Positions 36,299 to 47,608 of a stretch of 64,000 nt of DNA are shown piece by piece. The stretch comes from Strigamia acuminata (Eukaryota; Arthropoda; Chilopoda; Geophilomorpha; Linotaeniidae): positions 10,894,517 to 10,958,516 of the forward strand of contig OX442318.1 of assembly GCA_949358305.1 (NCBI GenBank). The letters run 5' to 3'. Under the pieces are notes generated by a model. It was not told the DNA's origin. It did not search any database and worked only from the letters and a program-made list of their open reading frames with translations. Each line of letters begins with the position of its first letter. The first letter of the stretch is position 1. Made by a program: the position numbers and the translations under genes.

Positions 36299-36600
36299 GT
36301 ATAAATAATGACTTCTGCGAAAAGCAAACACGAAAGCGGCGAGGCGGAACTTGTATGATATTCAACTATACTGGCAGATAAACAAAGGTTTAGTTTTTTA
36401 TTGGTTGTTTTGCCTAGTTAGATTACAATTCTGGTGTTACGGGCTACTTTTTTGCGCTACTACGCCAGTGAGATGGCTCGCCAATGTTGGAGCGGTTCGG
36501 AGTATAGGGCGGCGGCCTCGCACCACCTGCAGCATCAGCCTAGGATGTGCACATTAAAAAGTTCCGGTAATCGTTTCGCAGCAGAAGTCGATCCTTAAAT
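36299..36600 (+). other. TATA box followed by a GC-rich island of unknown function
   Basis: GTATAAATAA at 36299 is followed by a GC-rich stretch to about 36600. That stretch contains a 41-codon ORF starting at 36473 (MARQCWSGSEYRAAASHHLQ). It stands out from the surrounding AT-rich DNA and lies immediately before a tandem array. It could be the promoter and first exon of an unrecognised transcript. Confidence 0.3.
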
Positions 36601-36714
36601 AATGGCATCCTGTACATTCAGCCAAGCACTGAATATTAAAATTTTCAAAGTAATTGCTGCAAGCTAAGAACAGCCGCGGCCTGTCTATTTTAATCATTCG
36701 AGCAAACTATCTGC

Positions 36715-37390
36715 AAATCTAGCAAATAAAGTGCAAATCCAGTAAATCTAGCAAATAAAATGCAAATCCAGCAAATCTAGCAAATAAACTACAAATCCAG
36801 TAAATCTAGCAAATAAAATGCAAATCCAGCAAATCTAGCAAATAAAGTGCAAATCCAGCAAATCTAGCAAATAAAGTGCAAATCTAGTAAAGAAAGCGCA
36901 AATCTAGCAAATAATGTACAAATCTAGCAAATAAAGTGCAAATCTAGCAAATAAAGTGCAAATCTAGCAAATAAAGTGCAAATCTAGCAAATAAAGTGCA
37001 AATCTAGTTAATAAAATGCATTTCTAGCAAATCAAATGCAAATCTAGCTAACAAAATGCAAATACAGCAAATCAGATGCATATCTAACAAATCAAGTGCA
37101 AATCTAGTTAATAAAATGCATTTCTAGCAAATCAAATGCAAATCTAGCTAACAAAATGCAAATATAGCAAATCAGATGATGCATATCTAACAAATCAAGT
37201 GCAAATCTAGTATACGAACTTCAAATCTAGTATATGAACTGCAAATTTAGTGCAAATCTAAAAACCAACTGCAAATCTAGTAAATCAAGTTTAAATCCAG
37301 CAAATCAAGTGCAAATCTTGCAAATCAGCTGCAAATCAACTGCAAATCTAGTAAATCACTAGCTAATCAGTCAATTTTTCATGCAAATCT
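36715..37390. repeat. 20-bp tandem array
   Basis: About 30 copies of gcaaatctagcaaataaagt (20 bp) with graded divergence toward the right end. A segment of about 100 bp (ttaataaaatgcatttctag onward) is itself duplicated at about 37015 and 37110. Confidence 0.92.
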
Positions 37391-37899
37391 AATTGCAAAT
37401 CCCACTTTGGAAAAGAGCAAATCTCAAGACTTTGGAAGTGAATGTCACCCACCCTTTGGCTAAATTGCCGACGTATATATTTTATTGTAGAAATTTGTAT
37501 ATATGTAATGGTGCAGTGGTGTTTGGTTAACAGGATGTAAGGCCATTGGCATGGAGGTCACGGTGTATCTGGAGTGTGCAGCCTCATACAATGTTGTTTC
37601 GTTGCTTTTATTTGTATGGAAATGTGAATACAATTGGGTCAATTGAAGAAAGTTGACAAATTGAAAAGGGATAGTGGTGCCAGTCTTCTTAAATCTTAAT
37701 AGTATACTTCATATTATACAAGTATACAGCTCAATTTTTGACATTTTTCCCATTTAAAGAATTACATTTTATTTTAGATATAGTTTGTTGCGAGGATTCA
37801 GATTGTTTTCAGTTGCTTTAGACTGCACGATAAATGTAACAAATCCAAAAAAATCAATTAAATCCATGTAAATTCAAAAGAAAAAATAATGTATCAATA

Positions 37900-38300
37900 G
37901 AAGTTCACTGTAAATCCATGAAAATATGCTCAATGCATGAAAATACACTGTAAATCCATGAAAATACACTGTAAATCCATGAAAATACACTGTAAATCTA
38001 TAAAAATACACTGTAAATCCATAAAAATACACTGTAAATCCATAAAAATACACTGTAAATCCATAAAAATCACTGTAAATCCATAAAAATACACTGTAAA
38101 TCCCTAAAAATCACTGTAAATCCATGAAAATCACTGTAAATCCATAAAAATCACTGTAAATCCATAAAAATCACTGTAAATCCATAAAACTCACTGTAAA
38201 TCCATAAAACTCACTGTAAACCCATGAAACTCACTGTAAACCCAAGAAACTCACTATAAATTCATCAAACTCACTATAAATCAGTCAAACTCACTAAAAA
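37900..38300. repeat. 20-21-bp tandem array
   Basis: About 19 copies of cactgtaaatccataaaaat with 20- and 21-bp variants. It lies about 500 bp after the preceding array and has an unrelated unit. Confidence 0.92.
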
Positions 38301-39129
38301 TCCATCTAATTTAAATAAAATCTCACTGTTCTTTTCTTTTCAATCAATAATTTCAATTTACAAATCCCTTACAATCACACATGAAATCAAAGTAAATCTT
38401 CATAAATTCAATAACTCAACACACAATTTTCCAAAATCAAACCAAAGCCATGTAAAAATCTTCTAAATCTCCCCAAACACCATCCAAATCCAAAACAAAA
38501 TCCCACAATCTCTTCAGATTCCCCAAAACATCACAAACATGGTCACCAAAACAAACTAATGTTTGATCAAACTCAAATGGAAAATCACTGGACGAATTTA
38601 AACTCTTCAAAGCAATTTTATGGTTGGTTTAAACTGATCACATGAGCCCTGACTTGTTTTGGCATGATTTCAAGTTTGAATTACAAATGAGACTTTCCCT
38701 CCAAACCCCCAACCCAAATTTTATGGACAAAGATATAGTTGCACTGAGAAGGAACAGCTCCCATTGGAATTTCAAATATTGTTTGTTTGCTTCCAAGAAT
38801 CAATATTGACAAACAATTCCCCATTTTATTACTAAAATAACATCAAGCCTGACTCATATCTCAATAGTATTGTGTCAATAATTCAACAATTATTCTAGAA
38901 TAAATCCACCCTAATACGTTCAATTTGTTACTCATCAACACATAACTGACATGGAAAATGAAATAATCTGCAAAGAGCAGAACTTATCTGATACTGAGTA
39001 ATTGTAATGACATCATCTCGGGTTGGGAGCCGATATTCAGTTGTAGAAATTACGTCATCCAGCATGTGTGTATACATGCATTCAAAGTGTCTGGTACAAA
39101 TAATATACTTAATTCTGCGAAATGACATA

Positions 39130-40052
39130 CCGTAGTTTGCAGACCGTAAGACGCACTTTTTTACTTTGTAAAGTCGACCAAAAATTGGGGAGCTTCTTAC
39201 GGTCCAAAGTAAGGTGAGTTTCATAAATATAAAGCCACCCGCAAAAATTGGCTTCCCAGAAAAACGATTAGAACAATCGCAAAACTGAAGTCCGAACTTA
39301 TGGCAAATCGGGGAATCCCGTAAAATAAATTCAGGGATTCCCACGAAAATAAATCGGGGAATTATAAAAATAATAATTAAAAATAAAATTTAAGAATTTT
39401 TTGTAATAATAGAAAGTTTGCGGGATGCATTTTCCCCTTACAATTAAACACTATATGGTATAAAAATAGTGTAAGGGAAAAATGATAAATTAAGTTTTTG
39501 CGGGCTGCACTTTTCCCTTATCACTACACTATTTCAGCCAACTACTGACAGTTAGTAATTTTGGGCCTAAAAATTTAATTTGGGAGCATAAATGTGCAAA
39601 TTTCTGCATAAAATTCCATTATTATGCCTATAAAGTATGGTTTTGGGCCTAAAATTCAATTTTAGGCCTCACTTATCATTCAATCTACATACCTATGACT
39701 GATGTGTTTGATCGGGACAACAAAATAATCGCCATTTGCAATGGGCGGAGCTAACAATATAGTGTTCTCAATTCTGATTGGCTGCGCTATATTTTAATTT
39801 AGTGTTGAAAACGATACACTAAAGATTTTTCCCTTACGATATGGCACTAAAATAGTGTAACGTAGAGAAAAATAAGGGAAAAATGCATCCCGCAAACTCT
39901 CTAATAACATATTTTTTAAATAAAAATTGTTTCTTTGTGCGTCTTTTGTTCCTATGCGTCTTACCATCCAAAAATATTTTTTTCTAAAAATTGGCTGATA
40001 AATTTGGGGTGCATCTTATGGTCCGATGCGTCTTTTCGTCGACAAAATACGG
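39130..40052. mobile_element. TA-flanked element with ccgta ends, split by a family 4 MITE
   Basis: The left end ccgtagtttgcagaccgtaa follows TA and is followed by gacgcac. The right end reads gatgcgtc, then acaaaatacgg before TA. These are inverted, degenerate termini, with taagacgca / tgcgtctta motifs repeated inside. The 500-bp element at 39407 lies in its middle. Confidence 0.68.
39407..39906. mobile_element. 500-bp MITE (family 4, copy B)
   Basis: Ends taatagaaagtttgcgggat and atcccgcaaactctctaata are inverted. It matches copy A at 24872 along its whole length with scattered substitutions, and has inserted into another element. Confidence 0.9.
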
Positions 40053-41372
40053 TACATTTTGGAATGCATTGAGTGAAAAGCAATATACTGTAAAATATAG
40101 TTTTGAACCATACAGGTCATTTTGATGTTTCTATAATAAACTAAAAGAAAAGACATGCTTCGCTCCAACTACGGTTATTCCAATTTAGTGTCTGCTTATC
40201 GTCTAGTTTTTGAGTTTCACAAGCAAAATGGCAATCAAATTATGTCATATTTGATTACATTTTTCTTATCATGATTTACAATATGGTAAACCTTTAATAA
40301 AGGTTTATCAGATGTAATGCAACACATATTTCATCCTATACCTGAACCAAAAGGATGAAAACCAATATTTGACCACATGTCTCAACCAATGAAGATGATA
40401 CCTTTAACCTTCTAAAATCAACTCAACCACAGACTGCATGGAAATAGAAAGTGTCTCATGCCACAGGAAGACATTTTTTCCCCTTCGCTTGATGGACAAC
40501 ATTTAAATTGACTTCCTGTTGCTCCATAACAAGTTCTACAAGCCAGAAAAGTGCAATTCTCTGCCAAGAGTGAACAAGTTTGTGCATGTAGCCTATATAT
40601 CAGTGTCCACTGTCAATAAATGCCTCATAAAACAAACCTATTGATACAAATTAATACTATTTATTGATTATAAAGCTATAAAAAAGGCCAAGGCAGAGGC
40701 ATCTTGTCACAGTAAATTTTCTTTCCTCTTTTTTAGATGAATCAATAGCACTAAAATCCAAAGATTTATGATCCTACAAAACTCTTCTGGCTTTCAACAA
40801 AACCTCAACTCTGAGACTGAATTCTTCTCTTCTCCCTTCCATTGTGCCACAAATGACTGCTTTTAGTCTATGGTCAGTTCTTGAATGGGTTTGCAGATGA
40901 GAACATTCTGAATAAATTATTGTGCAAGTCATGATTAAAAAAGTTTTTGCATCTCATAATGCAATTCCAAGTACCAACCTAATTTTACACTTATGTAATT
41001 CAAACCATGATAATCCAAAGCATGTTTTATGTTTGTACTGCAGGATACTTTACGACCACTCTGCTTCTTGAGGCCCAACCAATCTATTTGGGCCACTGCT
41101 GTAGTCATAAGAAATGCCTAAGGTACACCGCGTAAAACCGAAGAAATAAGACCGTGCAGACCTTCTCCGACAGCACCGCGTAAAGCCGAAGAAACGCTAA
41201 CGTTCTAAGTAGCAGAGGTCGACAAATACCCGACACCTAATTTTTTTTGTCCGTATTTGCAAAATATACATGCTGGCTCCCATGTTTGTACTTGCCACTT
41301 TTCTTTTATTTATTAACACCTGGACTGACATTATATTAATAATAATTCATTGTTTTATTACTGCCGCATGTG

Positions 41373-41413
41373 CTGTCAACCCCAACAGCCGAAGCCTACA
41401 CAGGGGTTGACAG
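41373..41413. other. Perfect 11-bp-stem hairpin
   Basis: ctgtcaacccc and ggggttgacag are exact complements around a 19-base loop. It lies about 100 bp beyond the SINE 5S-derived portion and may belong to the SINE 3' tail. Confidence 0.6.
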
Positions 41414-41499
41414 GAGTATGGAATTATGTTGTGATGTGATACTTAGCATGACCCTTAGGCAGGGTGCCCGTCTGGAGTTTCGGCCATGCAAGCCGCTAT

Positions 41500-42185
41500 C
41501 TGTGGGACGACTTTCTTAAGGACCCAAGCTTGCATTTGCACCGAGAACTAGAAAAACCACAAAAACCCAGTTGGAGGCGTGTGGCATATGTTCTTGCCAT
41601 AGAAACAATATCTTAATCAGACAAAGATGAGATAAACAACTGGGATTCCCCAGAAGGTCACCCATCCAAGTACTAACTATACTCTGGCTCACCGTTAGAA
41701 GCACACCAGTTCCTATTGGCCGAGCCTATTCACTAGTGTAGGGCTACATAAAAGTAGGCTAAAATACGAACGCTCGAGTTACGGGAAGCCATTTTGTGTC
41801 CAGACTAAACAATCAATCATAACATTCAAAAACCGCTTGACATAGCAACCAATAAACTTAACGAACTGAACAATCATGCATTTTAAAAAAGTAAAAGCAT
41901 AAAACATTGCTTCCAGACTTTTTAAAACATCATATTATTAAATATAAGTAAATTTACATCATTTCAAACACCTAAAATAATTAAACTAATTAAAATCACA
42001 ACAAACCTACTTTTCCTGGTGGAAGTATACAGGCAACAGTTAGGAGTAAACAGGCTCGGCCAATAGGAACTGGCGTGCTTCTAACGGTGAGCCAGAGTAT
42101 AGACCCAATACTGCTTAACTGCTGTGTCCTAATGGGAACAGGTAATCAATCAACGCGGTGATCAGTTCCTATCCTGAAGGAACCC
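41500..42185 (-). mobile_element. 5S-rRNA-derived SINE (copy A), interrupted by a foldback element
   Basis: Read on the minus strand, 42185-42098 gives a 5S-like 5' region including cagttaagcagtattgggtc. After the insertion at 41682-42097 it continues gttagtacttggatgggtga, the conserved 5S rRNA internal region. The downstream body, cgcctccaact followed by ggttttt-type sequence, matches the second copy at 56340-56560. A Pol III promoter inherited from 5S rRNA defines SINE3-type elements (family knowledge). Confidence 0.82.
41682..42097. mobile_element. Foldback element of 416 bp with TATA target duplication (copy A)
   Basis: Terminal inverted repeats of about 45 bp start ctctggctcaccgttagaag and contain ctattggccgagcc. 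The flanking TATA on both sides (41678-41681 and 42098-42101) is single in the uninterrupted target. The second copy at 61642 has almost the same length. Confidence 0.85.
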
Positions 42186-43336
42186 AGGTTAAGATTAAGT
42201 TGACCTGTCATAGCCGTCTGGCACCAGGCAGCGGATTGTTGGCCAAAGTTAAGCCAACGTTGTCTTTACCTAACGAATGTCTGAACATTCATAGCCGACC
42301 CAATGCAAGTTGACCCAATGCTAGTCCCTTTCCCTCTTCATCTGAAAGCGAAAACCTTTCAACGAATAACAAATCGAAAAACCCGTAGAAAAAAATATTT
42401 ACTTTTCTAGCGTAGTTTCATTGTTTTTAATCTTAACTTGCAGCCATTACCCAAAGACGATTTGTCAATTTGTGGAGATTATTCTGGACATGAGCCTCAA
42501 TCTCTTCATTATCATTGTCTATTCGTCTCATTTCATCACCATTACTCAATGCTCATCCCACTAGGAATCATTTATCCTAAAGTCACATTCAATTGCCATC
42601 CAATCGCTCGCTCGCCTAATCACCATTAAGAAATCAGAGACAAGTTTCATCAATGAAAAAAGAAAACTTCCCCGGCCTGCATTCATGAGAATAGAAAGAA
42701 ATAAGTTATTAATAGTCCTCAAACTAATTTATTTTTCCGACCAGCTAATAATCCGTCCCTCGAAAGGAAAGATGATGACACTTGCAACGACATCGCATCA
42801 ATCCATAAACATAATATGGCGGCAGATGAGCAAGCCACTGGGGCTCCGCTTAAACTTCTCCCATAAAAGTTTGCAGCTTCCTTGTGAGCATATCCATGGC
42901 TAGTTGCAACTCTTTCCTTTTCTTCTTCTTCCATAAAGAAGAAAATGTACTTTTGAATGAACGCACTTAGCCCTTTCACCGTCAAACCCGTAAACATACG
43001 TTGTGCCTGACACTGAGAGTCTGTGCATGCAAAAAATACCCGACAGTCAAAGGGTTAATCGTTGCATAGGACAACTTTCCATTAACTTACGAGTTAAAAC
43101 ACATCTTATTTTTAGCAGTGCCCTGTCAAATGTTAATGTGATGACTAATGCATGACACATAAGCAGATTGTAACACTATCTCAAAAGGAAAATGCTAAAG
43201 GAAGACAAGTGACCCCATTGGTCCCTAAAATATGCCTTATGGCACTTTCCTTTTGCAAGTGATGATGTTTTCGACATCACGCGCTGGCCAAAAGAGCAAA
43301 AGTAAAGAAAGTAACGAAAGGTACTTTTAGTTCACC

Positions 43337-43605
43337 GTGAACCAAGGATAACATGGACACGTAACACTGTTTTTTTTTTCCTATTGATTCATTGTTCCGT
43401 GCGCTGATTGGATGACAGCAATCACGCGTCATGTATTGCTTGCCAGCTAAGAATGTTTGTTACCCGTTGTCATCCCAGAATACAGTGCGACTATACAGGG
43501 TGTCCCAAATGAACAAAGCCAGTCAAATAACAAAAAGACCATTTGAGTGAGATGCATGAAACGCTCTGAACATGTGAATACGTGTCCATGTTATCTTTAG
43601 TTCAT
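43337..43605. mobile_element. MITE-like element, family 2 copy B (uninterrupted)
   Basis: Left gtgaaccaaggataacatgg, then acacgta; right tacgtgtccatgttatcttt, then agttca. These are inverted ends. The interior matches the split copy at 14225-15176 in reverse complement. Confidence 0.75.
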
Positions 43606-45589
43606 TTTAGCACTTAGCCATGGTCGGTCATTTCTGCTCAAGAACGATCACATTTTTCCTGGTAGAAACAAACGTCCAGCACAATAACAACAAAACTGTC
43701 TTCGATGCTCCCTTGAATGTAATCTCAGCGGAACGAAGTGAAGCCGGGCAACATTCAAACGACATAATCACAAATACAAAGGAAATTAAAAAATAATATC
43801 TAGTCGCTAAGAGAAAAGATTATTTGAAGAATATCTTATTCTATTTGAAGAAGTTATTTTCCCACTTCTGTAATAATTTTCCCATCTACCCGCGGCTACA
43901 TGACAGTTAATATAATCGATTGTTATTTTCTCATCCACAATTCCATTTTCAAGACTTTGAATTTGATATTCCCATTCAACGACACGACCGCATCCCACGC
44001 GTGATTCTGTCCGGCACTCAGTGGTCGACTGCAAAAATCAATTTCTCCAGCCAATGGGTCAGCAAGGGTCGGTGAAACCGGTGTAATAAAAGGCCAGTTG
44101 ATTTATCTCGTCTCATCCCACAGTATTTAGTGCTAAGAAGAACCCAGCGGCTTTATGTTGGCGACGTCCAACATGTTAGCAAGCGTCACCATTGGTGAAA
44201 TACAAGTCGCCCAACTACAACATTCCCTATCTGATATGAGATAGTGTATGGCTTTGCACACCTAACTTATTTTACAACCTAGACAATGTTTAAACTTTAT
44301 GAACGTCCACATAATAATAACAACGCGATGACTTGGCCTCGTGATGGCTGCGGCTTTTCATACTCCGGACATCGCTTTTACCCAACTATAAAAACATTTC
44401 CAAACCATCCACAACTTTTTTTTATGTCTTTTATGTGCACGCTAGCGGCAAACTGCGTTCACCATAGCCGGGTCCGTAAAGTTATTTACATTCGACCGAC
44501 TTTGTAGACGTTTGTCCACACCCTTCGACGTTTCCCTCGGCTCGGAAAACGAAATGAAACAGTCTCATCCGCCAAAGCAAATGATTATAGGCATTGCTAT
44601 TCGCCTTAGAAATCTTCGCTAACCCTAAGCCGTCGTTAAGCGATCCGCTAGAACTCCAAAGGCTTTGAATGGATTTCTAGAAGAATCTCTACTTTAATAG
44701 ATGTCTTTACGCTCGACTGTCTGTTTCTAAGACACGGTATCTAGGATAAATTGTAAAAATTTATACAATTAGTGATTTCTTTGGTGCATTCAATCACTTA
44801 AAAAATAAATTCTCGATTGAACACACTAAAAACTGAACTGAACTAAAAAGATGGCTGCCTACAACATGCGGTAACGAGTGATTTCAACTTCTCTTATTTG
44901 AATTCTTTCAAGTTGACTTCTCAGAGATGTAAAATACGTCATATCCTGTTCAGAGAAGTCATTTCAGACAAATAAATCAATTCATCTTTGAGGACTGAAT
45001 GCTCCAATTGCCTCTGCCATTTATCATTTTAATTTATTATGTGACTCATCCATACACCCAGATCACCTGCAGAAAACTGGTCAAACAAAATTACACATCC
45101 CATGACATCATCCACAATAAATTCAATGAGAAACTTCACCAACTGGTCTTGTTGTAAACTTTCTTTGTAAGGATAACAATGGGAGATGTTGATGCAACTA
45201 ACAAACAAACTGCTAGAACAAAACAGGCTTAAAAATCAGGCAAAATCAGCGGGTCATGAGTTTAAAATTCCATTATGCTTGTGGAGGAACGGAAGAAGCG
45301 GTGCAAAACAGATACTGCGACTGGTCAGGCTGGCACCAAAAACCAGACTCGTGGCTGACGAGTGGCTGTCGAATTGTCGGGTACCCGGAAAGCGAGAATC
45401 GGTACAGCAATGACACACTTGTTGGTCATACGTGGTTCGAAGATCGATTCGACCAGGAATATCAGCGGGCGCACACTAGGAGACCAATAACGCGGGTTTG
45501 TTCGACCGAAACTTGGAGAAGCGCCATTTATTTTTGTTTTTTTTATTTAGTTTGGACATCGGTTTACAACTACTTTCCGAGAAGGTTAC

Positions 45590-45627
45590 GATGGATTCGA
45601 GTTACCGGCTGTGCATGTTGCTAAAGG
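45590..45627 (+). CDS. Candidate 5' coding exon (weak)
   Basis: The ATG at about 45591 opens MDSSYRLCMLLK and is followed by a strong donor (CTAAAG|gtatgt). It lies in a GC-richer stretch (45240-45630) unlike its surroundings. A possible acceptor at about 46828 (ctttctactacag) would extend it by only 14 codons. No family recognised; it may be a first exon whose partners I cannot see, or chance. Confidence 0.2.
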
Positions 45628-45638
45628 TATGTGGATGG

Positions 45639-46010
45639 AATTCCAGTAGAGTTGTGAATGGTAGGAAAATATCCCAAAAGTGGTTTTGTGATTTTAAAAT
45701 CAGGAAATCAGCTGCAGATTGTGCGTGTTAATAAATTTTGGTGCAAATATTGCTTTAAATCTACAAATCGCACGAATAATTCAAATTTATACATAATTTT
45801 AAGATTTTTCACAAATTCCAGTAGACTTGTGAATGGGTAAGAACATCCAAAAAGTGGTTTTGTGATTTTTAAAATAGAAAATCAGCTGCAAATTGCGCAG
45901 ATTAACAAATTTTGGTACAAAATCTGCAAATCACACGAGTAAATCAACAAATTTGAAGATCGTGAAAGGTAGGAAAATATTTGGAAAGTTAAGCAAATCA
46001 GCTGCAAATT
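45639..46010. repeat. Tandem duplication with a unit of about 175 bp
   Basis: Two diverged copies start attccagtaga at about 45640 and 45815. Each contains aagtggttttgtgattttaa, aatcagctgca and tttggt, in the same order. A partial third copy starts near 45965. Confidence 0.75.
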
Positions 46011-47608
46011 CAGCAAATCAACAAATTATGAAAATTTTGCAGATTAACACGAGTAAATCAGTAAATCAGTACACAAATGGACATTTTGACTCATTCCATC
46101 CCATTTGTAAATTTAACCCAGAAAATAAAAATATATAAAAATTTTTCATTTAATTTTTCAATGAAATCTTTTATTTTTGTTGGCATTTATCTGCATTTTG
46201 CTTTAATCTTGACCCACCATTGTGTACCAAATTCCAAAAAACTTGCTAATCTGTTTAACCTGTTAAATCATAAATATTTATCTAAAAAAAAAAAAAATTT
46301 TTTTTTTACAAATGCATAAAATGAAATTTTAATCAAAATTACATCAACCATGTCCCAACCCCGAGATAAACCATTAAAAAATCCAAACCCTACACCATTT
46401 AATCCCACTTAACACCCACTACAAATGGCGACAACCAAACCAAGCCGCCATTTGCAATCCCCCATGACGTCACAACTCCGAAAATACCTCAATGGCCGCA
46501 CTATACCGAAAGTTATTCAAAGAAAAACCAAAAAAAAAAAAAAATATCTCCAGCTGAGATTCCATCAACACAGGAAACCCCACATTCTCTAAAATCCCGA
46601 AAATCCCCGAAAATAAACAAACAAATAAAAACAAACCCAAAAAACCCAATTTCCTCATTTCCCAGCCGAGCGAATTTCATTAAATTTCCCGAAAACGAAA
46701 ATCCAGCTAAAAATACCCATCATCCCTACGCGCGCGAATTGACCAATCCACGTGAAATTTACGCTGAGTCGAGAATAAAAAAAGAAACGAAACGATGACT
46801 TACGTTACTATTTGCACTCTTTCTACTACAGGTCAAATTCCAGCGTATCCAGGACATCAGCCGTCACTTAATCTAGCGCGGACGAAGCGAGACCTTGTAC
46901 GATTCTCCTCCACGTATCAAATTGATTTCAGACATCCTTTGCTTTTTTGCGACCGACACTTTACAACTATACCGGATCGAGATAAGTGAAACAAGGTCTA
47001 GTTATTCGGTGACTTCATAGTTTTGCATCGGGGCGCCACAGCCAATCGCGAGCGGCGATGCGTGTGGCCAATTAGCGAGCCGCTTGCATCGTCTCGGGTT
47101 ATCGAGGTGATGTAATCGGGTTGGGTTGTGGGAAAACCTGGGGTTTTGAATTAGCGGTAGATGGCGGCACGGTGCTGGTTTGTTCGTTTATCGTTAAATT
47201 ATTTTTTTTTTCTTTTCGTTCTTAGAAAAATGTGGTCATTCAAGTTTTGTTTTCCCGGAAATTGTTTAAAATTGACGAATTAAATTTGTTCCGTGTGCGA
47301 AACGAGCAACTACATGCTGCAAAGTGCTCAATGCGAAACTACCGGAAGACCGACACGCGACGAAAATATTCCCAAACGAAAAATAAAAACATTTTAAAAT
47401 ATTTCTCCCAATTTCCACGAATAAAATGTCAAAATTTTTAAACATTTAAAACAAAATCGATTTTCTTTCCAACATTTTTCACCCTTCGCACCAACAACTC
47501 TTACATAACGAGGTTCCGTCCTTCGACTAGTGCTGACGTGTTGATTTTGATTTTGTAATAAAAACACATTTTCCCGTCACATATGTCAGTAGAAAATTCA
47601 AATTTCCG
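46011..47608. promoter_or_regulatory. Upstream region of HSPA13, with a GC-richer patch at 46.73-47.10 kb
   Basis: The AT-rich sequence gives way at 46730-47100 to CpG-containing DNA (cgcgcg, gccaatcgcgagcggcgatg), then AT-rich DNA again before the HSPA13 start. It could be an upstream promoter or the first exon of a separate transcript. No coding exon is supported. Confidence 0.35.

Larger units (their letters stand above)
40060..45240. other. Gene-poor region with transposon fragments
   Basis: Outside the SINE, foldback and family 2 elements, I see no exon that can be supported. A direct repeat, caccgcgtaaa followed by ccgaagaaa, occurs twice at 41128-41195. tacagggtgtcccaaat at 43494 looks like a transposon terminus. 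Confidence 0.45.

Noticed and set aside
43490-43530. Transposon terminus tacagggtgtcccaaat
   Set aside because: The motif resembles known element ends, but it lies inside the family 2 MITE and no matching second end was found.
45425-45470. tRNA-like ggttcgaagatcgattcgacc
   Set aside because: Only a T-arm-like string is present; no acceptor stem, anticodon arm or A box could be folded around it.
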